DNA of 64,000 bases. It comes from Lingula anatina (Eukaryota > Brachiopoda > Lingulata > Lingulida > Lingulidae). Below, in pieces: positions 28,723-43,700 of the stretch. The position numbers and the translations under genes are program-made. The stretch lies in assembly GCF_001039355.2 (NCBI RefSeq), contig NW_019775978.1, positions 77,445 to 141,444 of the forward strand, in the 5' to 3' direction. The notes under the pieces are model-generated. The model was not told the DNA's origin and made no database searches. It saw only the letters and a list, made by a program, of their open reading frames with translations. Numbering within the stretch: the first letter of the stretch is position 1; the number at the start of each line of letters is the position of its first letter.

Positions 28723-31700
28723 AAGTTTATAATATGCTTTTCTAATTACATAGCTTTTGCCATTTTATATTCTTTTCTCTACCCCCCCTCCCCCCCACAC
28801 TTAAAGTTTTCAATTGTATAACAACAACATAATCTATGCCAAGATCTCTGGCCCCCGTTTCACAAAAAAACTTAAGTCGGTTTCCCTGACTTAGGGCTTG
28901 GTTACCAACATAATTAAGTCGTTACGTCACTAAGTCCCGTTTCACAAAGAATCTAAAAGGTCGCTTACATCGTTTTTTTCTTAGCTGTAAGTCGACGATG
29001 TCAAGCCTCCTCGGGAGGAGACTTAAGTCGGCAAGCTCAACTAAAACTCGGTAAATGAGAGCATAAACAACAAAAATTTGGAAAGAACATACCTCCTTCA
29101 AGATGTTGTGTTATAATATCCTTGGATAGCACTGACATTTATGGAATATTAAAATAAAAAATATAATTCCACTTTACCCAGCCGATCGCGTGTTTGTTTA
29201 TGTTTTTGACCACTAGACGTCCCTCAGTGGTGTTCCACGACAAGCTAATGTTTAACTGTTACTTTGAAGTTATATTGAAGTTAAACTAATCAGTAAAGTT
29301 CAAAAACAAACTTTGTTTGTGTTTTGGCTGACTTTTATTGTTGATAAACCATCGTTCTCGGCCGAAAGAGGCCATGAAACATCATGTCTTGTGAAACTTT
29401 TGCAATTTTACACATCCTTTTCTTGAAGAGTTTCTCGTGCGCGTCGACTACGGTAAGCACGCCAAGATAAGACGTTAGATTCTTTGTGAAACACTCCTAG
29501 TCGACTTCAGCTAAGTCGACCTAGCTAGGCCACCCAGCTCGAGCTAGTCGACTTCGGATTTAAGATTCTTTGTGAAACGGCACCCTGAGCTTCAGAGCTA
29601 ACTTGACACTAACCTCTTCACTGTAGCCTATCTTCATCGTGTCAAGTAACCTCTGACGAAAATAGTTTGACCTAGTTTATATAAGCCAATCAAATCCATG
29701 TTTCAAAATTTTTCACCAAAGTTTGGTGAAAACGCTGATTGGTTGACCGTCAATCGGCAATCCTCGGCTGATTCCGCAAGCTCCATACTAACAACAAAGT
29801 TATTGTCGAGTGCGGAGACATCCGAGTAGTTCCGAGTGTATTACCGTACACAAAGAAAGCAAGGCGAGTGACTACGAAAAAGAATGTGTTAAGTTATCTC
29901 TTGATTCTTTGCAAAATATGAGTAAATCGGAATTGAAACCATAGGGTCTAGCAGTTTGAGGCCCTGCATCATTATCTACTGAGAGACGACGTTATTTGCG
30001 TGCTGCCCACAGGTTACGGCAAGTCCCTGATATTCAGCCTTATCTTTGATTGGTCCGGATTTGAACAAAGCGCGCTTTGACTCGTTCGCGTTCATTGGCT
30101 AGATCGTTTAATGAGTCATTGAGTGCGGGCTTTTAAATTTGATTGGCGGGCGGCGGAGGCAATCGAATCTGGTCAGAGGTTACTTGACACGATGAAGATA
30201 GGCTACAGTGAAGAGGTTAGTGTCAAGTTAGCTCTGAAGCTCAGGGTGTGAAACGGGGGCCTGGAGTTGTATAATTTATCAAAAGAGAGAAAGCAAGTTC
30301 TTACCTTTGATTAGTTTGACCACTTCTATGTGGTTGGAATTTGTAACTAAGGTCCCATTCACCTAGAAAAGATAACCACAGACAAGTCAGCAGTGAGGAG
30401 ATTGTGATTGTGTTAGAGAAGTTTCATCACACAACTGTCTCAACTAGCACAATCAGTCAGCAACAGAGGATAAATGCATATGGGTCATATGCAAGAGCAC
30501 ATCAATGTCAAATTACATGCATATCTGTATGGCTAATGACAAGAAAAAAAGACAAGTATAAATTCAAACAGAGATTAAAGATTGTTGACCAAATATCTAA
30601 CATTTAGATGACTTACATCCTAAAGCACAAATTTAATACCCAATATAATAATTGTGGAAATGATGTACAACTAAAAGAACACGGCCCCCAAAATGTGGAA
30701 GTAAAGTGGCCATTTTTTCCTTAAAATTATTTTGAAAAGGAAGAGAAATTTGATTTCATACTGTACTAAAAATAACAAACAATAGTGAAACATAATACTA
30801 TAAAAACATTGAAAGTTGCTGTATTCATTAAAAATTATTTTAGCTAAGGGTATTTTAGCATTTAAGCATGTATTGGTACATAAATAAATTAAACTGAATT
30901 AATCAAAAATTTGAATTGATACAACTTATTTATAAGCACACCTTACCTCGATTAACTCTTGTGATTTGTCAGAAGGGCAATTTAAACTTCAAAATTTATT
31001 TTATTTACTGCAGTAATCCCCAGTAGTCTCTTATAAAAAACTATTCAGAATTGTATCAGCATGTTTCTTTCAAAACCATTCTTGCAAAGGCACAAATAGG
31101 CCAGGTAGATATGAACAGTGTAACAAAATACACCCAAAGCCCAGAGCAGCCCCTGATTTTCAGGAAAATCACCCTCTCGTGTCACCCACATGGCCCTATC
31201 AGATATCACCACCCTTTATGTGTCTCTGTTCTCCAAAGTATGTCACTCCTAAGTTAACAGCCCCTCCTCTACCATTATACAAGTTACAGTGCATAACAGT
31301 GGCCTGGAAATCACAGGTTGGCCCCAAAACATGTATACATATCTGTCCTTTTGGTTATGCTACCCTTGCCAAGGACCTCCACCTTGGCTATGATGTTACA
31401 ATCCATGTCAAGGGCCCAGTATTGGTAGACCATGGTATAAGGATGTATAAACTTATGCAGCTTAAGTGTTGGGGGTATAAGATTGTTACTTTTGTATATA
31501 TGGTTGTGTCAATATAGGCTGGGCAGGAACAGAAAAACAGCTGTGAAAAACATAACTTACAACATCATAAGTGAGTGACTGCACAACAGTTGGTCAATAA
31601 GACAAAATGTTTGGAGGTAAGGAAAAGGTAATCTAAAGGAAAACTGTACTAAAATACCACTTCAAAGGAGGACCATTAAGTCAAGAGACTAATCACAGCA

Positions 31701-34700
31701 CCCATATATACATTATATCTATTTATATAGATTGTGGTGGTATTCATCATGGATATAAGTCTAGAAGCTTCTTTTGAGACAAACATGAAAATGGTTCCAG
31801 ACTGAAAAAAATTTAAATGGTTCAAAACTGAAAAAAATTTGATCGCTCGATACCCCTAGTCTGGACACTGGTTACACACAATTCATTTCCTAATTTTGCA
31901 CCACCAACAATTTTCATTGGAGAATTCTAACTTCGCTGTCAACTGTAAACAGACGGCAAAAAGGAGACACTAAGGTGTAAACATTCTGAAGAACATCAAA
32001 GAGACAAGATCTTTGACATGGATACCCAGACGGACAAACTGGATGATTTTATCCAAGAAATCTACACCTCCTCTGTCGAGCACATCAGATCTAGAGGGGA
32101 CAACAGTGACTATGATGATGATGATGATGATGATGATGACAGCTTTGAAGAACTGTATAAATCCTACANCAACAACTGACAAATACTTAGGATCATACGG
32201 TATCTTCCTTTTGTAAATACAGGAGTCTTCTGTCTCTCTCCGTCTCTGCAAGTTGTTTGCCACTCACCGACTACAGCCCTCTGCTCATTGAAAGCACGCT
32301 CAAAAACTTAATTTCCCTTACAGAGTAAGCATATATTGCTTAACTTTGGCAAAGTCCCTCTGACAAAACAAGAAATGATTGTCCTCAAATCATTCTACCT
32401 CTGACTCTACTCCACCAGCTGGCTTGTGACTTATGCAGTAAGTAGTGACTAGAAGACTTGCCCAATGTCTGTGTACCATCAATTACTGGCTTGCCTTGAC
32501 ACTTTGTCTCAGATGGATAGAACCACCTCAAACTGCAGCATGGCACTAAGTTTGCCACATGTGCCACATCACCTGTATTCAAGACTGCTTTCTTCCAAAC
32601 AATGTCATACAGTTTGTACCCTGTCGGAGAAGGTATGAATCATGAATGTCTGTTCGTCAAGCAGGCAGTTCTCATTAAAAATTGCACTGCAGTGAAAAAG
32701 TCATATATTCCTATTAACACCATGCACAGAAATCACAAAGTCATTTGGCTATTCAATATGAACAAATTTCACACCTTTTCTGTTTTGTTGCACCTGTAGA
32801 TGAAAGCTTCTTTAAAATCATGGCAAAACACATATCCTTTGATAACCTTTTGTGTTTAGTTTTCCTACTGCTGGGAGAAAGCATCAAGATATTGCCACTT
32901 CACACCTCCCTAGTGTACTTAAATGGCACCACCTGAGGCCATGTCCACATCAAATAGATATTACTCTTTCCAATGATTGTATCTATTCATCACAGTAATG
33001 CAACAACTTTCCGAGGCTCGAGCATGAGAAGATGAAAACACACTGATTTTCTGGATGACTTTCACTGAAGTTCCAGCTGTCGTAATCATAAAGAAGTATT
33101 CCACAGGTAAGATGTCTCTCTAAACTCCCCTAACTTAAACGATCATAAATCAAGACAACAAGCACACCATTGTCCTGCCTTCAATGGGACAAGGCTCTAA
33201 CATCAAAACACCTACAAAATTTCTCCCAAATTTCTGTTGCTTAAAGTACCTTGGCTCCTAAACAGTCCACTTAGGGCATTGAACTACCACCAAGCTGCTG
33301 CCCCGTAGTAACCACCGCCCTATCAGACATGATAAACTATCACCAGCTCAAAGGGTGCCCAATAAGCCTATTTATTCAAGTCACAAGTGTGCACTAGAAT
33401 GCCTACCTATAAAATCTGACAGCCTTTTTGTTCTTAATCAGGCAGTCCACCCTGGTTTTATTATGAGAAACTGTTGGTTTATGTTCCAATATAGACAAGG
33501 GGGTATTTAAGTAAATACTTGATTTGGGTATTGATACTTAGTTCAGTACAGAACATTTGTGGTTTGACTTACAATTCGGTTTTAATTTTTATTTTGGTTT
33601 CATTTTTGCTACCTGTTTTTTTTTCATATCAATGAACATAGGACTTCATTTTTTTAATTGACTGAATTACTAGTAATTAAATATGTATGTGACACAGTGA
33701 CTCACAGACATCAGATTTAATATATCTTCAGAATAAAACACCTTTGCTAAGTTAGAAGGGTGAATCAATAATCAAACTTTTCACACCAAAGACACTTGAT
33801 CAGCAACATGGCTATGGCACTCTGATTCTAACACACACAGCTATTCGCACCATAGCTACTTGATCAGCCCTGCTGCTATGGTGCTTTATCTCTTTTGATG
33901 ATTTTCTCTAGATACAAGAAGTAGCACGCAACAAAAGCCTCATCTGTCAACCATACCTCTTTTCTTAGACCATACCCTCTGGGGTTGAGGGTCTGTAGGT
34001 GCGCTGTTCAACTTCACGTAAAACATACTGCACGGCAAAAACCTTCCACTTAATTCAGAGTGAAGCACATACAGAACCCTTTCTGCAAAATCCCACAGGA
34101 GCGAGGACCTTTTGTTATGAAAGCACTAAATGGTGTCAATGTGCGAGAAAAAAAGGTGATAATTTCTACGAAGGAAACCTAGAATGACGTCCTTCTGGTA
34201 GGAGGTCCTAGGATATGAGGGATACGAGTATGTTAGGCGTCTTATCACTGCTGAGGTGTGCCCCATGATTACTGGAGATTACCTGTTAACAGGTTCTTAG
34301 AAAACTATTAAATATTAACATTCAATAACTGGTGGGAAATATCTGTAGGAGACCTATGTTGACAGGTTCTTGGAAAATTATCAATAATTGATGAAAAACT
34401 TTTCTTAGAACTATGAATGCAGCAAAAGCAAGTGAAAATATATCTTTCAGAAAGAGGATTGTTCATTTTCTCAAACACTTATTACTACTTCTTGATATAA
34501 TCATGTTTATTAATCAAGACAAAAACACTAACAATCCACATAGCGAAGGCATACTTTTACAGCTTTTCTATGCTAAACTGGTCCAATCACTCCTGTTACC
34601 TTAACAAACTCAAACAAAATATTCCATGCATTAACAGGATCTTTAAAAAAAATTTGGATTTTCCATTGAGTAAAATCTTTCAAATTTACTTCTAAGAAAC

Positions 34701-37700
34701 TCATTAAGGATGTGTCTGTTATCCTGTAATTATGTGTTTGAAAGGGGGGGGGGGAGGGGAAGAGATGTTGATTTTATGCCAAACTAAATCAAGGCTAGGA
34801 TAAGAAGTTAAAATGCATATCTTAGGCTGTCACATCTAGCCATGCAGTTTATTGGACTGTTCCAATTTGCGAGGAGGCTGACGACTTATTAGCCTGGCAT
34901 TAATGTGAGAGAGGCACCTAGACTGATATGAATATCATATCATTCTTGGAAAGATAAACAGAGATATGTCCTTGACATGGCTACCTAATCTAAACATAAC
35001 ATGCACCTGAACCATTTATCTGTGTCAAGGAGGCAGTGATTGTACCTAACACATTAAAAAAAAACACACACACACACTTGAAGTTTATAATCATGCTTTT
35101 CTAATTACATAGCTTTTGCCACTTTTTATTCTTTTCTCTACCCCCCTTGTATCACAACATAATCTATGCCAAGATCTACACGAGTTATATAATTTATCAA
35201 AAGGGAGAAAGCAAGTCCTTACCTTTGATTAATTTGACCACTTCTATGTGGTTGGAATTTGTAACTAGGGTCCCATTCACCTGGAAAAGAGGACCACAAA
35301 CATGTCAGCAGTGAGGAGATTGTGATTGTGTTAGAGAAGTATCATCAGACAATTGTCTCAACTAGCACAATCAGTAAGCAACAGAGACAGCTGAATGTAT
35401 ATAGATCATATGATAAGAGTACATCAATGTCAAATTACATGCATATCTGTATGACTAATGACAAGAAAAAAAGACAAGTATAAATTCAAACAGAGATTAA
35501 AGGTTGTTGACCAAATATCTAACATTTAGATGACATACATCCTAAAGCACACATTTAATACCCAATATGATGATAGTGGAAATGATGTACAACTAAAAGA
35601 ACACGCCCCCAAAAATGTGAAAGTAAAAGTGGCATTAATGTCCATTTTTTCCTTGAAATGATTTTGAAAAGGAAGAGAAATTTGATTTCTTATTGTACTA
35701 AAAATAACAAGCAATAGTGAAACATAATACCATAAAAACAATGAAAGCTGCTGTAATCATTAAAAATTATTTTAGTTAAGGGTACTTAGCATTTAAGCAT
35801 GTATTGGTACATAAATAAATTGAACTGAATTAACCAAAAATTTGAATTGATACAACTTATTTATAAGCATACCATTACCTCGATTAACTCTTGTGTTTTG
35901 TCAGGAGGGAAACTTAATACATCAAAATTAATTTTATTTACTGCAGTAATCCCTTGTAGTCTCTTATAAAAAACTATTCAGAATTGTATCAGCATGTTTC
36001 TTTCAAAACCATTCTTGCAAAGGCACAAATAGGCCAGGTAGATATTAACAGTGTAACAAAATACACCCAAAGCCCAGAGCAGCCCCTGATTTTCAGGAAA
36101 ATCACCCTCTCGTGTCACCCTCATGGCCCTATCAGATATCACCACCCTTTTTGTGTCTCTGTTCTCCAAAGTATGTCACTCCTAAGTTAACAACCCCTCC
36201 TCTACCATTATATAAGTTACAGTGCAGAACAGTGGCCTCGAAATCACAGGTTGGCCCCAAAACATGTATACATATCTGTCCTTTTGGTTATGCTACCCTT
36301 GCCAAGGACCTCCACCTTGGTTATGATGAAACAATCCATGTCAAGGGCCCAGTATCGGTAGACCATGGTATAAGGATGTATAAACTTACGCAGCTTAAGT
36401 GTTGGGGGTATAAGATTGTTACTTTTGTATATATGGTTGTGTCAATATAGGCTGGGCAGGAACAGAAAAACAGCTGTGAAAAACATAACTTACAACATCA
36501 TAAGTGAGTGACTGCACAACAGTTGGTCAATAAGACAAAATGTTTGGAGGTAAGGAAAAGGTAATCTAAAGGAAAATTGTACTAAAATACCACTTCAAAG
36601 GAGGACCACTAACTCAAGAGACTCATCACAGCATCCATCTCTACATTATATCTATTTATATAGATTGTGGTGGTATTCATCATGGATATAAGTCTAAGCT
36701 TCTTTTGAGACAAACATGAAAATGGTTCCAGACTGAAAAAAATTTAAATGGTTCAAAATGGAAAAAAAAAATTGGATCGCTCGATACCCCTAGTCTGGAC
36801 ACTGGTTACACACAATTCATTTCCTAATTTTGCACCACCAACAATTTTCATTGGAGAATTCTAACTTCGCTGTCAACTGTAAACAGACGACAAAAAGGAG
36901 ACACTAAGGTGTAAACATTCTGAAGAATATCAAAGAGACAAGATCTTTGACATGGATACCCAGACAGACAAACTGAATGATTTTATCCAAGAAACCTACA
37001 CCTCCTCTGTCGAACACATCAGATCTAGAGGGGACAACAGTGACTATGATGATGATGATGATGATGATGACAGCTTTGAAGAACTGTATAATTCCTATAG
37101 GTGGGCAATGTCACCAGTGCCTGAGACAGGGGCACAATGTGACACTCTAGGTACATGTGACATTCTGCCAAGTGACATACTACCAGAAGACACTCAAGGT
37201 ACATGTGACACTATCACATGTGACACATTGCCATTTGACAGCCTGCCTAATGACACCAACAATATCAGGCAGCTAAAAGACTATGGCAGATATCAAATAA
37301 TTCATAACAAAAACAAAAAGGTTTGTGTTTCTCATGTAGCCAAGTCTGGAGAAAGTGATATTGCAACAGGTGTTACTAACAATATGGGTCAAATTTCTGA
37401 TCACAACAGAGAAAAAATTGCCTTTGCAAAAATTCCAATCAAAAAATCAGCTGGTAAAACCTATAAGGTTCAGTTTACAACAAGAAAGAGAGACCAATTT
37501 TCTGACAAAAGCAGAGGCAGTGGTGCTAACAACACCATGGATAGAAACAATCCAGGTCGAACCATCAACAACAAGAAAACTGCAATGAAAACCGAAAAGG
37601 CATCCGAAGTCAAATACCAAAGTCACAGTAACTCTGATGATATCAATAACAACAATAATGACTCTATTTCCAGCAATAATGAGGAGACACAAGGTACCTC

Positions 37701-40700
37701 ATTAAACAAGGTGACAGGTACAAACTTGCATAGTACACATTTCTATAGAACTACCAAAACAACACGCCCTCCAGAGAACTTGAATCCAAGCCAGCCAACT
37801 CCTCAAAGTCAAATCAGCCCATATAAACCTCGGTACCTATGTGCCAGTATCTCTACACCAAGGCACCCAAACCAGATTGTGCCCCCTAGCTGTGCCTGGA
37901 GGAACCATGAAACCTCCACATTCCAGAGGACTACTAGACAAAAAGTTGTTCCTCACAAACAAAGGTCATCCCCTCAAAGCCCAGTTCGTTTATCAACAAC
38001 TTTTCCCCATAAGGTGATGCCACTTAAAGACAACACAGTCCTTCAAGGGCCTCCAGGGAGGACATCAACTTTGGGTAATAGGAATAACAACTGTCCTTCC
38101 CAGCTTTGTGATAGAGACACAGCAAAGTTGTCAGCCAAGCAAAAGGACACAGTTCAGGTCCACTCTTCAGAGCAGTTATTCACCTGTGTCGACCAACAAA
38201 GACCAAGGAACACAGTGCACATTTTACAAGGTACAACATCTGATAACATTACCGGTAGCTTAGCGTTGAATGACGACCATCTTCTTTGTAATCTCAGTGG
38301 CGTCTCCTCCAATCTGAGGGGGTCCAGCAGCCTCCACATCCCAGACATCTGTTGCGAGGTAGACACCAGTGTACATACAAACTACAAGCAAGCCTCACAC
38401 CGCGGCATCAGCAGTAACATGTGGACATACATCCACAGAGGGCACAGACTTACCACAGACAGCTGTGTGGACACAGTGATCAGGGAGAAAACTACCAATG
38501 GGCACCAATCACACACCAAAACCAGTATAAATGACCACAGCTGGGGTGAAACTGCCCATGACCAAATGACCTCCTCATTACCGTCACTAAGCCAATGTGT
38601 GGTAAACCTGCATATTTACATCAATGACAAGCTGTTGTGGAACAGACAACATCATCAACTGAGATGCTCAGATCTGACAATTCTCCAAGGTGTTACCATT
38701 GACGTTGTTCATCCTATCAAGCCACAGCTGGCAGGCAAACACACACGCCCAGTTAGTATATCACGAGTGAGGAGACCAACTAGATTAGTCTACACGCCAG
38801 TGTATACTGAGAGACGGTGGAAAGTCTACAGGGTTGAAACCAGCATGGATATTCAGGACAGGGAGCAAACAGGATTTAAGGCTAGGAGTAGGCATTATAC
38901 AGACATCAGGGAAGGACTACACCCTGTGAATCCCACATTAACAAAGCAGAGAGGCAGGTCTCCCAGAAGGAGCTTCACCTATAATGCTGGTGACACTTTG
39001 CTTGATTATCTTTATGACAGAGAAAAGATGTCAAGTCAAGCCAGTGGCAGTACCAGTACAAAGAAGGCGAGGCACGAATTGAAACCTACTGCCACCAACT
39101 CACCAGCATCTGACAATCATCTGGGTCAGAGTAATGTAAATACCAGAAATGCTCTTGAAACATACAAAAATGGACATTCCAGATACAATGAAAATCTCTT
39201 TAATAATAATAATAGTAATGAGAATTTGCCAATGGGAGCAAGGCATGGACGCAAGTCTCATTCTGCTTCAACAATGAGAGGAAATAGCTCCAATTCGGTA
39301 CCATCAATTGCACAGAATACTACATACAGGGGACAGAATAAACAGCAGTCAGGTATGTCTCACAAAACAACAGCAAATGCTGTGAATAAGTCTGAAAATG
39401 GAGGTTTTCCCATTGCCAATTCTGGTGATCCCAGCTATCATAATGGGCAACCAGATCAAATCCCCCCCATCCACAGAGATGGTCCTCATGTCAACAAACA
39501 TGGACATAATCAAGAACCTCCCAGGACAAACAGCAGGTATCTTGGCACCAATGGCTTCCCATACCGCAACGATTTCACCAACAGTACTTTGCAGAACAAA
39601 GAGAAAGTCATAAATCTTGAAACTAACAAAAGTTTTTTTAGAAGCCATGGAAATAACAAACCTAATGTAAACACTGCCAATAAGAGCAAAACCACGGGTC
39701 TCAACTTCTCATCCTCCATTACAATAGCCAGTCCTGTCAACGGGCAAGACATCTGGGTCTCCCTCCCCACCCGCCACAGGGAGACCCTAACACTACAGCC
39801 AGAGCTGCATCCAGTCTCTCTGGAGAACTGTCATAAATACAACTTTGACAGCCGCGGGGAGAACTACCACCGCCATTTAGAGTACAGGTGGCACTATGAG
39901 CAGCAGTCATATACATACGAGCTACTGGAGCCTGTGGAGGCGGGTGATAACGGGGGCCGTGACGGCAGTGGGGGTGATGGGGAAGAATATGGAGTGAAAG
40001 TGAAAGTGGATATTGTACCTGTTGAATGTAGGAGCTGCTATCACACCTGGATCCCACAAATGATGTAATATAAGGATTGTAAATGCCAATAGAACTTCAT
40101 ATATATGGTATAACAAGGCTTCAAAATGAGTACAAGTTGACCCATTTATATCTCTGCTTCACAGTTAATCTTTGGATAACTATACAAATAACAGGCTGGT
40201 TGCATTTTTCATACCTAGTACCTATAACCAATAAGTATAATCTATTAACAGTTCATAAATAAGAACTGTGAACACTCTGTAGCAAATATATTGTCATGAG
40301 CTGCAAAGAAGTCAGAACAAAACAGTGGCACTTTTGGTAATTTTTGCTAAGAGAATGATACTGCCATTAGCGACCTGACTCCACATGGCAACCACTCATA
40401 AGGCTGTTGAGTAAAGTATATTAATATGACCTACTTAGCCTATGTAAGCACTGAGAACTAAATCATTGATGACAAGAAAGACTCACAACTGTGTTAATGT
40501 TTCATAAAGCATACTGGTAATTATTGAAATAAAATTTGCTGAAAGACTACAGAATGTACATAAAAGTTATTTCAATCAGTTCAGCAAGGTAAATCAAAGG
40601 AATAAAACAACATTTTAATAACAAGTCAGTGGTGTAATTAATCATTATATCTTTCTTGCATAAAATATAAAATCTATGTCATTTAAGGCCTGATGTTTAT

Positions 40701-43700
40701 GACAATAAAATGTTTCTTGAATCTTTCATCCTCTCCTTAATTAAGTTGTTTATTACATCCTGCAGATACTAGTCATCAAATGAGAATTAATAATTACTCT
40801 TGAAACATCTTCCACTGAGTTAAGTGCATTCTAATTAAAATTAATTATCTTTGACCCTAAGACTAAATATTACTGAGGCCTTTTATCTTGTACCATGGGC
40901 ATTTTTTAATTGTCTAAAAGAAATGCTTTCCTCTATCCTTGGGCTGATAAAATATAGTGACAAAAAATATGCCCTTTTTTTCTTTTTTGGGAGTGGTGTG
41001 CATTGTTTGGGGGTGGGGTAACATGTTGACAGAAAATGCAGTGTTATCATTTCTCATATAGAATCTGTGTCAATTAAAAAAGTTGTATATATAACATATT
41101 TTCAGTAAAATAAATTTTTTAAAAATTTGCATAAAAAAGTAATTAAGAAGCTTAAGGAGAAAAGGAGAAGAAATGGCTCACCCCCATCCACAAACTAACC
41201 TTCCCCTTTTTACATGTGATCATATCAGTAGCTTACCTTTATAATTCTGTCCCCTTGCTGAACCCCGGCCCTGGCAGCAGCACCATCTGGTGGAGAAAAC
41301 ACAAACTTTATTAGACCACTTCATTACTCCAAAGTTTGTACAAGGATCTATTGTGCTTCTTCCCCGACCTGAGAACTTTCAGCAGATTCATTAAGCTCTC
41401 TAAATTAAGTTCTACCCTGCCATTTGAGCTTGCAAATGTTAAAAAAATATCAAAAACAGTACAGAAAATTAATATAACAAATGAACAGAAATTTAAATGA
41501 TCTTTAACGAATTCAAAATAATGTACATAAAAATCACTTTTTTTTTTTACTTCTTGGTGACAATGATCGGCACATTCACTTCAAAGAGAACTACATACAC
41601 AGACTACACACAAGTATAATTTTATGTTGTTATAAATAACAGGTATATGTGTATGATATGATGTTTATGAATGCGACATATGGCACTCAATGTTAGTGGC
41701 ACATTACTTACTGTCTTTGACAGACTGGACAAACACTGGGTTGTCTCCACTGACGGTCAGACCATAGCCCTTCTCATCTCTCTGTATTATCACACAGCGC
41801 TGGATTAACTGTTCTCCTGCAACACAAACACAAACATTTCAAATTGGGGGGCAACACATGCAACAGACTAAACATTCTGACATTTTGCACTAAATTCTGC
41901 ATAAGAGGTGTGCTCTGGCTAAAGAAAATGAAAACTATCTAATAATTCTGCCACTTCACTACTGATTTGGTTAAAATTGTATTAGTTGACTATGACATAA
42001 TATAATGCAGTAGATGAGGTCAGTCTAGCTGCATAAAGCCAATGCTAGGTGTGTTAAGTGCTTGCTTGGCCTGTGCAGCAAAATTTATATTGCACTGTTG
42101 AGCACTGCTTGTCTAAGTTTACTTCTATATGTATAAAATATGTAGGGCACATTGTTTCTAGTCCATGCATTAAAATGCTTCTAAAATGCATACATCATCC
42201 TATTTGATAAGATATTGACAGGTCTGAGTCTCCCATCCTAATGCTTTCCAAACCAAAACAGTTCCCAATCATTTCTGTGACTGGAGATTGTGTTAGGTGT
42301 GACAGCAGGTGCAATCATACAGTCTTAAAAGTGTCACCAGACCATGTAATGAATTAACCAGGAATTCTAAGGTTATGTGGAGAACAGCTAAACTGATGCT
42401 GTGTAATGATGGCTTTAAAGAGACATACAATCTGAACTGCTCCTGCTAATTTATAGATTAAATTTAGTTACCACATCTGACTTGTGACATTGTCTAGGCC
42501 CATATGGGCTTGTGTTATATGTTTGTGCCTGGACACATCCAGGTTTTATGATAAGCCCCATTCAGAATAGAAGACTAACTAGTCAGAGGGTCAAAAATGG
42601 CCGACCCACTTGAAAACTTCCCCAAGGAATATCTATTCAGTGTCTATCAGCGAACTGGACGGCAAGCTTTTTACTGGGTCGCTATATTTGACCCTCTGAC
42701 TAGTTAGTCCCCTATTCTGAATGGGGCCATTGATAGATCAGTGCCAGTGGAAAGCTGCTGCCATTACCTTGAGAATCTGTTGTGTCTATAATTTTGTCTG
42801 GTTGAGGTGGCTTCAGGTCCTCTTTGCTGGAGTCTCGACTCAAACTTCCCAGCCTGGAAAATAAAACACAGTGACGATACTGACACAGGTAAGATGGTGC
42901 TAAGTACACATTTATCATGCCATTTCTTGTACTTACACTTCAATAAGAAGTAAAATATATGGTGTGAATCCACACAGGATGAATTTATCTAACAATGATG
43001 AATAATAAAATACAATAAAACATATTCTAAAAATGTGGAATTGTTTAAAAGCATTCACAAACCAACGAGGGTATGAAAAATTCACAGTGACAACTTCACA
43101 AGATTCCAAAGCTTTTTAGTTGCCAAATGTCCAGAAAATAAAACACCAGATAACATTGGCAACATCACTTTATTTGATGCTCTGCAAGCTTCAGATTCCA
43201 GTGCTAATAGAGCAAGCTGTTTTCTTTGAAACAAAATGGGAGATTCACAGAAAAATGTACACTGGATGCTGCCATTCCCAAGATTAACCACAACTAATAC
43301 TAATACCACAAGCAAGACTCATGTTGGTTCATCTCAGGTAACACGCTCTAATTGCCTTGCATAATTTCCCTAAAAACATTTTAACATTTGACATTCCTGT
43401 TTTACAGAAAGTGCATTGGCCTTGCTCTGATGTTTTTCAAAGAAGCAGACTCCAAAGTTGAAGAAAGAAGTCTTTGCCAATATTTTAGCTGCAGGCTGCC
43501 TACAGTTTACAGTGAAAAAGCCAAATGTGACTTGTGATTAATCCTGAAGAAAAGGGCAGGTGAAAAGATGGACCACCCAATCTTCCACCTTAAAATATAA
43601 ATAAGAATCTCATGTACTGTACTAAATGCTTTGACAAAGAATATATATACCAGAACCACTGACAGTCTTATCAAAAGTACATGCATGAACTTTTCTATAT

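Larger units (their letters stand above)
25972..37098. repeat. Direct duplication, unit A 25972-32169 and unit B 32171-37098
   Basis: Unit A (6.2 kb) and unit B (4.9 kb) align along their length with a few per cent difference. Unit A has a 1.4-kb nested MITE and a longer CA run. Unit B has about 190 extra bases where unit A shows an N in a G run (28341). The junction carries another N (32169). The units share RhoGEF exon 6 and the start of the nested ORF. Confidence 0.92.

Noticed and set aside
31179-31517. 112-codon plus-strand frame repeated at 36112-36450
   Set aside because: It lies in both duplicate units and differs at replacement positions as freely as the rest; the start context is weak and it overlaps no signal. 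Treated as chance.
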